DNA from: Phenylobacterium sp.
GTDB lineage: Bacteria > Pseudomonadota > Alphaproteobacteria > Caulobacterales > Caulobacteraceae
Assembly: GCF_030680185.1 (NCBI RefSeq)
Contig: NZ_JAUXVZ010000064.1
Coordinates: forward strand, 1 to 53,130
Direction of reading: 5' to 3'
Length of the DNA: 53,130 nt
The notes under the pieces are model-generated. The model worked only from the letters and a program-made list of their open reading frames with translations. It made no database searches and was not told the origin of the DNA. The translations under genes and the position numbers were made by a program. Shown in pieces: positions 8,244-17,245 of this stretch (position 1 is its first letter; each line of letters opens with the position of its first letter).

Positions 8244-8823
8244 TCCCGCCGTTGGGTCCGCGCTCCAGCACGAGGTCGCCCCTCACCTGACCGGCCAGGC
8301 TCCGCGCTAGCCAGAGACCGAACCGCTCCCGACCGCCTATCGAGGCGGGATCGAAGCCCGGCCCCCCGTCGGCCACGATCAGCCGCACCAGGCCCTCTGG
8401 CGCCCGCCGAAGGCTGATGTGGATCAGCCGCGCCTCGGCGCCGATCAGGCCGTGGGTCAGGGCGTTGCCCACCAGTTCGTTGGTGATCAGGGCCAGGGTC
8501 GAGGCGGCCTGGTCGCGGACCTTGAGATCCTCCACCTCGACCACGACCTCCACCGCCTGGCCGGCCTGACGGCGGCGCCAGACCTGGGCCATTTCTTCGA
8601 GATAGCCGGCGAAGTCCACGGTGTCGCCTGCGCGGCGACGCTCCAGGGCGCCGAGGGCGCCGATGGCCTCGGCCATCCAGGTCATCTGTCGTCGGGCTTC
8701 CAGATCGGAGGTCTTCTGCCCCCGCATCCGCGCGAGCGTCGCCAGAAGCTGCAGCGTGTTGGCGGTGCGATGGCGAACCTCAGAGGCCGCCTCCACCTCC
8801 CGTTCGCCCTCATGGTCCGACAT
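8215..8823 (-). CDS. Short histidine kinase (HisKA_2/HWE-like), no sensor domain
   Basis: A 202-residue cytoplasmic histidine kinase. The dimerisation/phosphoacceptor region contains EVRHRTANTLQLLATL with His18 as the probable phosphorylation site, the HRxxN arrangement of the HisKA_2/HWE type. The ATPase domain shows the N box (LITNELVGNALTHGL), the G1 box (VADGGPGFDP) and a C-terminal GPNGGIRAQLTF. There is no PAS, GAF or membrane segment, so input must come from a partner or the N-terminal helices. No response regulator is adjacent. Such kinases often act in the general stress response of Alphaproteobacteria, which is only a suggestion here. Confidence 0.85.
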   Translation of the reverse strand: MSDHEGEREVEAASEVRHRTANTLQLLATLARMRGQKTSDLEARRQMTWMAEAIGALGALERRRAGDTVDFAGYLEEMAQVWRRRQAGQAVEVVVEVEDLKVRDQAASTLALITNELVGNALTHGLIGAEARLIHISLRRAPEGLVRLIVADGGPGFDPASIGGRERFGLWLARSLAGQVRGDLVLERGPNGGIRAQLTFPV

Positions 8824-9003
8824 CCGACGCCCCGCCCGCTCCGTACAAGCTTTACGGCAATAAGCATGGCGACCACGGTCAAGTTTGTCGCCTGCTCGAC
8901 ATAGGAGGAGAATTCTGGACCCTTGCCGCAGCTCTGATCCTTTCGCCTCCAGGCGAGTTAGGCCCCGCAGACAAGCTCAGCCCCTTGGGCGTACAGGTGC
9001 GAC

Positions 9004-9783
9004 ATGAACGACAGAACGGTTGGCCGGAAGATCGCCATCATCGCCGCGGTGACCTTCGCCATCATGGTTCCGGCCCTCCAGGCCCTGACCGGATGGGGCC
9101 AGAGCGCGGCGGAATTCTCCAGCGATGGAAATCAGACGCTACGGGCGGCGGGCTACGCCTTCTCGATCTGGGGCGTGATCTATGCCGGGTTGGCGCTCTA
9201 TGCCGTCTTCCAGGCCCTCCCCGGCCGCGCCGAGCCCCATCTGATGGCCGCCGTGGCCTGGCCCTCGGCGGTGGCGAGCCTGGGCTGCGGCCTATGGATC
9301 ATCGCTTCGGCCGCCGATCTCGACTGGGCGACCGTGGTCGTGATCCTGATCTCGGCCGGCGCCGTCATCTGGGGGCTGATTGTCGCGAGGTCGCGGGATC
9401 TCGGGCTGGTCGGCCTGTCGCGCTATCTTGTGGTCTGGCCGCTCGGCCTGCTGGCGGGTTGGCTCACCGTGGCCTCGGCGGTGAACATTCTGACGGTTTT
9501 CACCGCGAAGGGGATCATAGGCCCAACGACCGCCCTGGCGTCGGCCCTGGTCGGCGTGGGCGTCACGACCCTTATCGCCGCCGTCGTGGCCGAGCGCATA
9601 AAGGTCCCGACCTATGGTCTGGCGGTGGCCTGGGGCCTGGCCGCCGTGGGCGTGGCGGAGTGGGCGCCAAAGCCGATGGTGGGCGGCGCGGGCTACCTTG
9701 GCGCTGGGGTGATCCTGATCCTTACCCTCTGGCTCGCCTTCCGCCGCAAACCCTTCTCGGCCTATGGCGTCGCCGATCGGTAG
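9004..9783 (+). CDS. Polytopic membrane protein, possibly TspO/MBR-related
   Basis: A 259-residue, strongly hydrophobic protein with about seven predicted membrane helices, starting MNDRTVGRKIAIIAAVTFAI. The first helices carry the pattern AGYAFSIWGVIYAGLALYAV, which resembles proteins often named tryptophan-rich sensory (TspO/MBR-like) proteins; several tryptophans lie at helix ends. AGGTG lies 5 bases before the ATG. It stands alone between the kinase and the converging glycine-zipper operon. The TspO link is tentative and no ligand can be proposed. Confidence 0.75.
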   Translation: MNDRTVGRKIAIIAAVTFAIMVPALQALTGWGQSAAEFSSDGNQTLRAAGYAFSIWGVIYAGLALYAVFQALPGRAEPHLMAAVAWPSAVASLGCGLWIIASAADLDWATVVVILISAGAVIWGLIVARSRDLGLVGLSRYLVVWPLGLLAGWLTVASAVNILTVFTAKGIIGPTTALASALVGVGVTTLIAAVVAERIKVPTYGLAVAWGLAAVGVAEWAPKPMVGGAGYLGAGVILILTLWLAFRRKPFSAYGVADR

Positions 9784-9792
9784 GCGCGCATG

Positions 9793-9824
9793 AAAACGCC
9801 CCCGACCTCTGCAGGTCGGGGGCG
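9793..9824 (-). terminator. Rho-independent terminator for the minus-strand operon
   Basis: A perfect 12-base-pair stem (CGCCCCCGACCT at 9797-9808 with AGGTCGGGGGCG at 9813-9824) closes a four-base loop. Four A on the plus-strand left side become TTTT after the hairpin on the minus strand. It therefore fits the gene ending at 9850, and could also slow transcription from the plus-strand membrane gene ending at 9783. Confidence 0.8.
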
Positions 9825-9849
9825 ATCTCGTCTGGCTTGTGAGCCCTGA

Positions 9850-10614
9850 TCAGACGTCGGCGCCGCCGCGGATCGGGGTCACAATCCCGGTGTCGCTGGC
9901 CCGGCGGTCACGATCGGCCGGGATCGGCTCACCGCCGATGTCGGCGGCGAAGGAACGCGGCTCCTGATAGCGCAGCCGCTCCTGAGCCACTTCATCGCGG
10001 GTGTAGGGCTGGGCGTTGGGGTCGAAGCCGCTCCAGCCGGATTGACGATAGGCCGGCCCGCGCAGCGCGGCCTCGACGCCACGCTGCTGGAGCAGGATCT
10101 GTTCGACCCGCGCCGTGTCGTCGCCCTTGGCCTTGACGCTCACCAGGGTGCCGCCGCGGCGAACGCCTTCGGCGTACACATTGGCGTCTTCTTCCGAGTG
10201 ACCGGCTTCCTTGAGCGCGCCGAGCAGGCCGCCCGTGGCGCCGCCAGCTGCAGCGCCAACCGCTGCGCCGACCGCCGTCGAGGCCAGCCAGCCGGCCGCG
10301 ACCACAGGGCCGAGACCCGGAATGGCCAGCATGCCGAGGCCGGCCAGCAGGCCGCCAGCGCCGCCGATCAGACCGCCGGTCGCCGCGCCCTTGCCGGCGC
10401 CGTCGGCCACGTCGTTCTCGCCATCGCCATTGCGATCGCCCAGGGGGCCAGCGTCCTTGCCGGCGGCCGGGTGCTTGTGGCCCGCATGCCAGTTGTCGGC
10501 GTTGTTGGAGATGATGCTGATGCGGTCGTGATCGACGCCCGCGCGCTCCAGGTCGTCGATCGCGGCGAGCGCCTGGGTGTGGCTGTCGAAAAGCCGGGTG
10601 ATGGTCTTGGTCAT
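9850..10614 (-). CDS. Glycine-zipper general-stress-like protein with EF-hand-like loop
   Basis: A 254-residue protein starting MTKTITRLFDSHTQALAAID. The first ~35 residues resemble the N-terminal domain of general stress protein 17M-like (YflT-type) proteins (DLERAGVDHDRISIISNN). Residues ~72-135 form a long Gly/Ala-rich glycine zipper able to insert into or associate with membrane. After it comes EAGHSEEDANVYAEGVRRGG and a charged tail. Residues 60-71 (DRNGDGENDVAD) match a 12-residue EF-hand-type calcium loop. It is the second gene after a lipoprotein 45 bases upstream. A role in stress or envelope integrity is plausible but unproven. Confidence 0.75.
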   Translation of the reverse strand: MTKTITRLFDSHTQALAAIDDLERAGVDHDRISIISNNADNWHAGHKHPAAGKDAGPLGDRNGDGENDVADGAGKGAATGGLIGGAGGLLAGLGMLAIPGLGPVVAAGWLASTAVGAAVGAAAGGATGGLLGALKEAGHSEEDANVYAEGVRRGGTLVSVKAKGDDTARVEQILLQQRGVEAALRGPAYRQSGWSGFDPNAQPYTRDEVAQERLRYQEPRSFAADIGGEPIPADRDRRASDTGIVTPIRGGADV

Positions 10615-10659
10615 TGGAACATTCTCCGTAGCTTGATGGGGGTCAGAGCGCCTGGGCGA

Positions 10660-11010
10660 CTACTGGGTGGTGACTTCGCCGCGGTAATCCACGGACACCT
10701 GGACCGAAGCGCCGCTCTGCATGGCCGAGCCCTGCCACAGGCCCTCGGCGTTCTGGGTCAGCGCGCCAACCTCGGTGTAGCCGGCGCTTTCGATGGCGCT
10801 GCGCGCCTGGCCTTCGGTGAACGAGCTGGCGCCCGGGGTCTGGCCGGCGTCGCCCGTGGTCGGCTCGGTGTCGATGGCCTCGTTCCGCGGGGTTTCCGAG
10901 GCCGACACCATCGGACCCTCGGTCCGGTCGGCTTCGGCGGCCTGATCGTTGTTCCCGCAGGCGGCCAGCAGCGCGGCGGTGGCGGTAAGCGTCAGAATAG
11001 ATTTCAACAT
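10660..11010 (-). CDS. Small lipoprotein, PepSY-like C-terminus
   Basis: A 116-residue predicted lipoprotein. The start at 11010 gives a classical signal, MLKSILTLTATAALLAAC, with the lipobox cysteine at residue 18. GGGAGC lies 8 bases upstream. The frame extends to 11073, but that would add 21 residues without signal character. After a low-complexity acidic linker the C-terminal half (SFTEGQARSAIESAGYTEV) resembles small PepSY-like or stress-linked lipoproteins. It is likely co-transcribed with the glycine-zipper gene. No function can be assigned. Confidence 0.75.
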   Translation of the reverse strand: MLKSILTLTATAALLAACGNNDQAAEADRTEGPMVSASETPRNEAIDTEPTTGDAGQTPGASSFTEGQARSAIESAGYTEVGALTQNAEGLWQGSAMQSGASVQVSVDYRGEVTTQ

Positions 11011-11117
11011 TTGGTCAGCTCCCATTTGTGATGAAGGGAAGCCCCAAAGGCCACGGGTTGTTCCCGGGATCATTTTCGCGTCGGAAGGGAACCATTCCGC
11101 CGTTGGTTTCGCGCACG

Positions 11118-11149
11118 AAAAAGGGCCCGGGGTCGAGACCCCGGGCCCT
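11118..11149 (-). terminator. Rho-independent terminator of aceA
   Basis: A GC-rich hairpin (GGGCCCGGGGT at 11123-11133 with ACCCCGGGCCC at 11138-11148) is preceded on the plus strand by AAAAA at 11118-11122, i.e. followed by a T run on the minus strand. It sits 26 bases beyond the aceA stop codon. Confidence 0.88.
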
Positions 11150-11174
11150 CCGTCTCGGTGTTGAACCGCTTGGC

Positions 11175-12767
11175 TTAGCCGAACTGGTTCATGGTGTTGT
11201 GGACGCCGCCAGCCTTCAGCGCGGCTTCGCCGGCGAAGTACTCCTTGTGATCGTCACCGATGTCGGAACCCGACATGTTCTGGTGCTTCACGCAGGCGAT
11301 GCCCTGGCGGATTTCTTCGCGCTGCACCTGCTTGACGTAGCCGAGCATGGCTTCGTCGCCGAAGTAGCGCTTGGCCAGGTTGTCGGTGGACAGGGCGGCC
11401 GTGTGATAGGTCGGCAGGGTGATCAGGTGGTGGAAGATGCCGGCCCGCTTGGCGCCGTCGGCCTGGAAGGTGCGGATCTTCTCGTCGGCTTCGATCGCCA
11501 GCTCCGAGGCGTCGTAGTCGATGCTCATCAGCTTGTCGCGGTCATAGGCCGAGACGTCCTTACCGGCCGCCTTGTAGGCGTCATAGACCTGCTGGCGGAA
11601 GTTCAGGGTCCAGTTGAACGACGGGCTGTTGTTGTAGACCAGCTTGGCGTTCGGGATGACTTCGCGGACCTTGTCCATCATCGAAGCGATCTGCTCGACG
11701 TGCGGCTTCTCGGTTTCGATCCAGAGCAGATCGGCGCCGTTCTGCAGCGAGGTGATGGAGTCCAGGACGCAGCGGTCGGCGCCGGTGCCTTCGCGGAACT
11801 GGAACAGGTTGGACGGCAGGCGCTTGGGACGCAGCAGCTTGCCATTGCGGCTGATGATGACGTCGCCGTTGCCGACCTGCGAGGCGTCGACCTCATCGCA
11901 GTCCAGGAAGCTGTTGTACTGGTCGCCCAGGTCGCCGGCTTCGTGGCTGACGGCGATCTGCTTGGTCAGGCCAGCGCCGAGCGAGTCGGTGCGGGTGACG
12001 ATGATGCCGTCGTCCACGCCCAGCTCGAGGAAGGCGTAGCGGCAGGCGCGGATCTTCTGGATGAAGTCCTCGTGCGGGACGGTGACCTTGCCGTCCTGGT
12101 GGCCGCACTGCTTTTCGTCGGAGACCTGGTTTTCGATCTGCAGGGCGCAGGCGCCGGCTTCGATCATCTTCTTGGCCAGCAGATAGGTCGCCTCGGCGTT
12201 GCCGAAGCCCGCATCGATGTCGGCGATGATCGGAACCACGTGGGTCTGATAGTTGTCGACGGCGTCCAGAAGGGTCTTTTCCTTGGCCTTGTCGCCGGCG
12301 GCGCGGGCGGCGTCGATGTCGCGGAACATCATGCCGAGTTCGCGGGCGTCAGCCTGGCGCAGGAAGGTGTAGAGCTCTTCGATCAGGGCCGGGACCGAGG
12401 TCTTCTCGTGCATCGACTGGTCGGGCAGCGGGCCGAAGTCCGAACGCAGGGCCGCGACCATCCAGCCCGACAGGTAGAGGTAGCGACGGTCGGTGTTGCC
12501 GAAGTGCTTCTTGATGGAGATCATCTTCTGCTGGCCGATGAAGCCGTGCCAGCAGCCGAGCGACTGGGTGTACTTGGACGAGTCGGCGTCATAGGCCTCC
12601 ATGTCCTTGCGCATGATCGCCGCGGTGTAGCGGGCGATGTCCAGGCCGGTCTGGAACCGGTTCTGCAGCCGCATGCGGGCCACGGATTCCGGGTTGATCC
12701 CGTCCCAGGTGCCGTTCTTGCTCTGGATGAGCTCACCCATCTTGGTGATGTGATCTTGGTAGGCCAT
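11175..12767 (-). CDS. aceA: Isocitrate lyase
   Basis: Isocitrate lyase splits isocitrate into glyoxylate and succinate, the first step of the glyoxylate bypass. The catalytic loop motif is KQCGH at residues 219-223, with Cys221 as the catalytic acid. Other family segments include VPIIADIDAGFGN and LVYNNSPSFNW. The ATG at 12767 follows a strong GAGGAGAAG ribosome-binding site and gives 530 residues, the long isocitrate lyase form rather than the ~430-residue enterobacterial one. The frame continues upstream to 12899 without supporting features. It is divergent from an ScfR/RamB-like regulator, with malate synthase beyond, so the whole bypass is in one locus. Confidence 0.96.
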   Translation of the reverse strand: MAYQDHITKMGELIQSKNGTWDGINPESVARMRLQNRFQTGLDIARYTAAIMRKDMEAYDADSSKYTQSLGCWHGFIGQQKMISIKKHFGNTDRRYLYLSGWMVAALRSDFGPLPDQSMHEKTSVPALIEELYTFLRQADARELGMMFRDIDAARAAGDKAKEKTLLDAVDNYQTHVVPIIADIDAGFGNAEATYLLAKKMIEAGACALQIENQVSDEKQCGHQDGKVTVPHEDFIQKIRACRYAFLELGVDDGIIVTRTDSLGAGLTKQIAVSHEAGDLGDQYNSFLDCDEVDASQVGNGDVIISRNGKLLRPKRLPSNLFQFREGTGADRCVLDSITSLQNGADLLWIETEKPHVEQIASMMDKVREVIPNAKLVYNNSPSFNWTLNFRQQVYDAYKAAGKDVSAYDRDKLMSIDYDASELAIEADEKIRTFQADGAKRAGIFHHLITLPTYHTAALSTDNLAKRYFGDEAMLGYVKQVQREEIRQGIACVKHQNMSGSDIGDDHKEYFAGEAALKAGGVHNTMNQFG

Positions 12768-12861
12768 TGCGCTTCTCCTCGAAATCCGCCGGGGATTTGA
12801 GGGCGCTCCTACAGGGGATGACGGCTGCGGCGAAACCCCCTGCGAAGTTGGGATGTCAAAC

Positions 12862-12889
12862 TTTACAGATTTTGCTTGTAATGTTGTAA
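12862..12889. promoter_or_regulatory. Candidate operator between aceA and its regulator
   Basis: The 151-base divergent region has an AT-rich patch. TTACA (12863-12867) and TGTAA (12877-12881) form an inverted repeat with a 9-base gap, and TTGTAA recurs at 12876-12881 and 12884-12889. The neighbouring CAAACTTTACA is reminiscent of the RamB site (AAACTTTGCAAA) known from actinobacteria. It lies about 30 bases before the regulator start and about 95 before aceA, a position suited to control both. Confidence 0.45.
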
Positions 12890-12918
12890 GGTTGGCCACT
12901 TCGAGCTAGAGGATCGGC

Positions 12919-14334
12919 ATGTCCACCGAACGCCGCCTCTATGTGGGCGCCAATCTGAGACGGATGCGCCGCGACCTGGGCCTGACCCAGGCCGACATGG
13001 CCGCCGACCTGGAGGTTTCCGCCTCCTATATCGCGCTGCTGGAGCGCAATCACCGCCCGCTCAGCGCCGAGATGCTGCTTCGGCTGGCCCAGACCTACCG
13101 CATCGATGTGGCGGCCCTGGCTGGTAACGCAGATTCCGATGACGCCGCCCGGCTGCAGGCGGTGCTGAAGGATCCGATGTTCGCCGACATCGACCTGCCG
13201 TCCCTGGAGACCGCCGATGCGGCCACCAACTTTCCCGGCGTCACCGAGGCGCTTTTGCGGCTCTACACCGCCTATCAGGAAGAACAGCTCGCCCTCGCCG
13301 ATCGCACCGCCGAGGCCCACGCCACCGGGGCCGGCGGCGTGCTGGAGGCGCCCGATCCCGTGGCGGAGTCCCGCCGGTTCCTGGCGGCGCGGCGCAACAA
13401 CTTCCCCACCCTGGACGACGCCGCCGAACGCCTGGCCCAGAACGTCGCCAGCCATGAGGGCCTGACCGGCTATCTGAAGGCCCGCCACGGCCTGCGGGTG
13501 CGCCGCCTGCCAGCCAATGTGATGGTCGGGTCGGTCCGCAGGCTGGACCAGCATCGCAAGGAAATCCTGCTCGACGACTCCCTGGACACCGCCAGCCAGA
13601 CCTTTCAGCTGGCCCTGCAGCTCGCCTATCTGGAGATGCGCCCCGAGGTCGCCGCCGTGCTCTCCGAAGGCGGCTTCGCCACCGAGAGCGGCGAGCGCCT
13701 GACCAGGCGAGCCCTGGCCAGCTATGCGGCCGCCGCCATCCTCATGCCCTACACTGCGTTCGCCCGGGCGGTGGAGGCGCGGCGTTACGACGTCGAGGCC
13801 CTGGCCCGGCAATTCGCCGCCAGCTTCGAACAGACCGCCCACCGCATGACCACCCTGCAGAAGCCCGGCCAGGAGCGCGTGCCCTTCTTCTTCATCCGGG
13901 TGGACGAGGCCGGCAACGTCTCCAAGCGGCTGGACGGGGCGGGCTTTCCCTTCGCCCGCCACGGGGGCGGCTGTCCCCTGTGGTCGGTGCACCACGCCTT
14001 CCGCACGCCCCGGCAGATCGTCACCCAGTGGCTGGAGCTTCCGGACGGTCAGCGCTTCTTCTCGATCTCCCGCACGGTCAGCGCCGGCGGCGGCGCCTAT
14101 GGGGCTCTGCGCGTCGAGCGGGCCATCGCGCTCGGCTGCGCGGCCGAACACGCCGACCGCCTGATCTACACCCAGGGCCGCCCGGGTCCCGAACAGGCCA
14201 CCCCCATCGGCGTCACCTGCCGGCTTTGCCACCGCACCGACTGCACCGCCCGCTCGGCGCCGCCCATCGGCCGGCAGATCCTGGTGGACGATATCCGGCG
14301 CACCAGCGCCCCGTTCGGATTTTCCGACAACTGA
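12919..14334 (+). CDS. ScfR/RamB-type XRE regulator of the glyoxylate bypass
   Basis: A 471-residue regulator. Residues ~5-65 are an XRE helix-turn-helix (LGLTQADMAADLEVSASYIA). The middle (~150-300) matches the ImmA/IrrE-like region of short-chain fatty-acyl regulators, but the protease HExxH is not visible (LALQLAYLEM stands there). The C-terminus has a conserved cysteine cluster, GVTCRLCHRTDCTARSAPP. RamB, of this family, controls aceA and aceB in actinobacteria and senses acyl-CoA or acetate-linked metabolites; the same role is inferred from its position between aceA and malate synthase. It could repress or activate. Confidence 0.88.
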   Translation: MSTERRLYVGANLRRMRRDLGLTQADMAADLEVSASYIALLERNHRPLSAEMLLRLAQTYRIDVAALAGNADSDDAARLQAVLKDPMFADIDLPSLETADAATNFPGVTEALLRLYTAYQEEQLALADRTAEAHATGAGGVLEAPDPVAESRRFLAARRNNFPTLDDAAERLAQNVASHEGLTGYLKARHGLRVRRLPANVMVGSVRRLDQHRKEILLDDSLDTASQTFQLALQLAYLEMRPEVAAVLSEGGFATESGERLTRRALASYAAAAILMPYTAFARAVEARRYDVEALARQFAASFEQTAHRMTTLQKPGQERVPFFFIRVDEAGNVSKRLDGAGFPFARHGGGCPLWSVHHAFRTPRQIVTQWLELPDGQRFFSISRTVSAGGGAYGALRVERAIALGCAAEHADRLIYTQGRPGPEQATPIGVTCRLCHRTDCTARSAPPIGRQILVDDIRRTSAPFGFSDN

Positions 14335-14583
14335 GCTGCGGGGCGATGTCTTCCCCAGGATGGGCCATCAGCCGCAAGGATTTGCGCGCTCGCACCCTCG
14401 CCTGCGCAAGCTTCATCCGGCAATCTCGGGGCTCGGGCGGCAGGCAGGTGCGCGCTGGCCAAGGGCCTCCCTCGCGATAGGGGCTTCAAAGCCGCGCGCT
14501 TCCGTGCAGTAAAGCGGCCGAGCAAGGACGTCGCCCGAGCGTGGCGGCGTCGAGAACGCCTTATCGAGAGCCCGGTTACGCGC

Positions 14584-16734
14584 ATGGACATCAGCAACAC
14601 CCTTTCGGTCGACGATCTTCTGCACGCCTTTGTCGAAGGCGAGCTGCTGCCGGGCACGGGCGTAGAGCCGAAAGCCTTCTGGGCGGCGCTGGAGAGCGTG
14701 CTGGCCGACTTCACCCCGCGCAACGCCGAGCTGCTCAAGCGCCGGGATGAGCTGCAGACGACCATCGACGCCTGGTGGCGCGAGCGCCGGGGCAAGGATG
14801 TCAGCATTTCCGAGCAGACCGCCTTCCTGCGCGACATCGGCTACCTGCTGCCCGCCCCGCCGGCCTTCAAGATCGACACCCAGAACGTCGATCCCGAGAT
14901 CGCGCGCCTCGCCGGCCCGCAGCTCGTGGTGCCGGTGTCGAACGCCCGCTATGCGCTGAACGCCGCCAACGCCCGCTGGGGCAGCCTCTATGACGCCCTC
15001 TACGGCACCGACGCCCTGGACCCCCCGACCGGCGGCAAGGGCTATGATCCCGAGCGCGGCGGCAAGGTCATCGCCTATGCCCGCCAACTGCTGGACCAGT
15101 TGGCCCCCCTGTCGAGCGGCTCGCACGCCGACGCCGTCGGCTACGCCATCAAGGGCCACGACCTGGTGGTCAGCCTGAAGGACGGGACCGAAGCCAGGCT
15201 CGCCACCGACGGTCAGCTGGCCGGCTGGCGCGGGGCCAAGGACGCCCCCGAGGGCGTGCTGCTGCGCCACAACGGTCTGCACCTGGAAATCCTGGTCGAT
15301 CGGTCGAGCAATATCGGCAAGGACGATCCTGCCGGCGTCGCCGACGTGCTGGTGGAAGCCGCCCTGACCGCCATCCAGGACTGCGAGGACTCCGTCGCCG
15401 CCGTGGACGCCGAGGACAAGACGGGCGTCTATCGCAACTGGCTGGGCCTGATGCGCGGTGACCTGGAGGCGAGCTTCCCCAAGGGCGGCCGCACCGAGAC
15501 CCGCCGGCTGGAGCCCGACCGGGTCTATGCCGCCCCGGACGGCTCCGACCTGACCCTGCGCGGCCGCAGCCTGCTGCTGGTGCGCAATGTCGGCCACCAC
15601 ATGACCACCGACGCGGTGCGCTTCAATGGCCAGGACGCCTATGAAACCGCCGTCGACGCCCTGATCACCGTGGCCGCGGCCCTGCACGACCTGAAGGGCA
15701 AGAAGGCCAACAGCCCGGCCGGCTCCATCTATGTGGTGAAGCCCAAGATGCACGGCCCCGACGAGGTGGCCCTGGCTGTCCGCCTGTTCGACCTGGTCGA
15801 GGACGCCCTGGGCATCGCCCGCAACACCGTCAAGATCGGCGTCATGGACGAGGAGCGCCGCACCAGCGCCAACCTCAAGGCCTGCATCTATGCCGCCCGC
15901 GAGCGGATCGTCTTCATCAACACCGGCTTCCTCGACCGCACCGGCGACGAGATCCACACCGCCATGGAAGCCGGCCCCATGGTCCGCAAGGACGCCATGA
16001 AGGCCGAGCCCTGGCTGCCGGCCTATGAGAAGCGCAATGTCGAGATCGGCCTGGCCACCGGCTTCCCCGGCCGCGCCCAGATCGGCAAGGGCATGTGGGC
16101 CGCCCCCGACATGATGAAGGACATGCTGGCGGCCAAGATCGGCCACCCCAAGGCCGGCGCCAACACCGCCTGGGTCCCCTCGCCCACCGCCGCGGTGCTG
16201 CACGCCCTGCACTACCATCAGGTGGACGTGGCCGCCCTGCAGGCCTCGATGGACTCAACCGAGCCCACGGGCCTCGAGGATCTGCTCACCCTGCCGCTCG
16301 CCAAGTCCAACTGGAACGCCGCCGATGTGGCGCAGGAACTGGACAACAACGTCCAGGGCATCCTCGGCTATGTGGTCCGCTGGATCGACCAGGGCGTCGG
16401 CTGCTCCAAGGTTCCGGACATCCACGATGTCGGGCTGATGGAAGACCGGGCGACCCTGCGCATCTCCAGCCAGCACATCGCCAACTGGCTGCATCATGGG
16501 GTCTGCACCGAGGCCCAGGTGCGCGAGACCTTCGCCCGCATGGCCAAGGTGGTCGACGGCCAGAACGCCGGCGACGCGCTCTATCAGCCGATGAGCCCCG
16601 ATCTCGAGGCCAGCGTCGCCTATCAGGCGGCCCTGGAGCTGGTGTTCGAGGGCCGCACCCAGCCCAACGGCTATACCGAGCACATCCTCACCCGCCGCCG
16701 TCGCCAGCGTAAGGCCCAGGCCGCCGGCGCCTGA
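14584..16734 (+). CDS. glcB: Malate synthase G
   Basis: Malate synthase G condenses glyoxylate with acetyl-CoA to malate, completing the glyoxylate bypass. At 716 residues it has the length of isoform G rather than the ~530-residue isoform A. The family signature [20 protein letters not shown] is near residue 440 and the fold continues to [15 protein letters not shown]. The 249 bases separating it from the regulator hold no gene or clear terminator, so it may be read through or have its own promoter. The ribosome-binding site before the ATG at 14584 is weak. With aceA it allows growth on acetate or fatty acids. Confidence 0.96.
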   Translation: MDISNTLSVDDLLHAFVEGELLPGTGVEPKAFWAALESVLADFTPRNAELLKRRDELQTTIDAWWRERRGKDVSISEQTAFLRDIGYLLPAPPAFKIDTQNVDPEIARLAGPQLVVPVSNARYALNAANARWGSLYDALYGTDALDPPTGGKGYDPERGGKVIAYARQLLDQLAPLSSGSHADAVGYAIKGHDLVVSLKDGTEARLATDGQLAGWRGAKDAPEGVLLRHNGLHLEILVDRSSNIGKDDPAGVADVLVEAALTAIQDCEDSVAAVDAEDKTGVYRNWLGLMRGDLEASFPKGGRTETRRLEPDRVYAAPDGSDLTLRGRSLLLVRNVGHHMTTDAVRFNGQDAYETAVDALITVAAALHDLKGKKANSPAGSIYVVKPKMHGPDEVALAVRLFDLVEDALGIARNTVKIGVMDEERRTSANLKACIYAARERIVFINTGFLDRTGDEIHTAMEAGPMVRKDAMKAEPWLPAYEKRNVEIGLATGFPGRAQIGKGMWAAPDMMKDMLAAKIGHPKAGANTAWVPSPTAAVLHALHYHQVDVAALQASMDSTEPTGLEDLLTLPLAKSNWNAADVAQELDNNVQGILGYVVRWIDQGVGCSKVPDIHDVGLMEDRATLRISSQHIANWLHHGVCTEAQVRETFARMAKVVDGQNAGDALYQPMSPDLEASVAYQAALELVFEGRTQPNGYTEHILTRRRRQRKAQAAGA

Positions 16735-16741
16735 TCGAGCG

Positions 16742-16766
16742 TCCCGCCCCTGCGGGGGCGGGATTT
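16742..16766 (+). terminator. Rho-independent terminator of glcB
   Basis: A 9-base-pair stem (TCCCGCCCC at 16742-16750 with GGGGCGGGA at 16755-16763) with TGCG loop begins 7 bases after the glcB stop and is followed by TTT. Confidence 0.8.
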
Positions 16767-16809
16767 GACCAGGCTTACAGCCAAATCCGGTGCGGGGCGG
16801 CGACGCCCC

Positions 16810-17229
16810 CTACGGGCAGCGGCGACGCACCATGCCCGTCGAGCCCTCGGTCACATCGGTCAGGGTCTGGCCGTCCTCGGAGATCTGGAACACCCGACTG
16901 TCGACCCAGGTCTCGCCCTCGCCGCTCATCATGGCCTCGACGGCCAAGCGGCCCTCGCCCTGAAGGCGGGTGGCGCTGATCTGACCCTGGCTCTCGTAGA
17001 AGCCGATCGTGTCGGCACCAATGGTCAGGCGCGACTCGTCGCCACCTCCGCCACAGGCCGCCAGGTCGGCGTTCCATTCCCCCTGGAAGGCGGGCGGCGC
17101 GGTGATGGAGATCGCAGGGGCCCCTGGGTCTGCGGACGGGGCCGACGCTGGACGCGGCTGAGCCTCTTCCCCGGGGGAGCAGGCGGCCAGCAGCAGGACA
17201 AGGGCTAGGGTGGGCAAGAGAGGACGCAT
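16810..17229 (-). CDS. Small lipoprotein of unknown function
   Basis: A 139-residue predicted lipoprotein. The start at 17229 gives the signal MRPLLPTLALVLLLAAC with lipobox cysteine at residue 17. A longer open frame to 17604 overlaps the upstream gene and lacks signal character. The mature part is a proline-rich linker followed by a small domain beginning AFQGEWNADLAACGGGGDES and ending MVRRRCP; it contains two further cysteines that might form a disulfide. It follows the exported aminopeptidase by 16 bases, suggesting an operon. No function is recognised. Confidence 0.75.
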   Translation of the reverse strand: MRPLLPTLALVLLLAACSPGEEAQPRPASAPSADPGAPAISITAPPAFQGEWNADLAACGGGGDESRLTIGADTIGFYESQGQISATRLQGEGRLAVEAMMSGEGETWVDSRVFQISEDGQTLTDVTEGSTGMVRRRCP

Positions 17230-17245
17230 CGTTAGGGTCTTCCGA

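Noticed and set aside
11023..11073. A longer start for the lipoprotein gene at 10660-11010
   Set aside because: The upstream residues have no signal character, whereas the ATG at 11010 gives a lipobox signal and has a good ribosome-binding site.
14413..16218. A 601-residue open frame on the minus strand opposite malate synthase G
   Set aside because: Same reason; the plus-strand protein has the malate synthase signature, while the minus-strand translation resembles no protein family.
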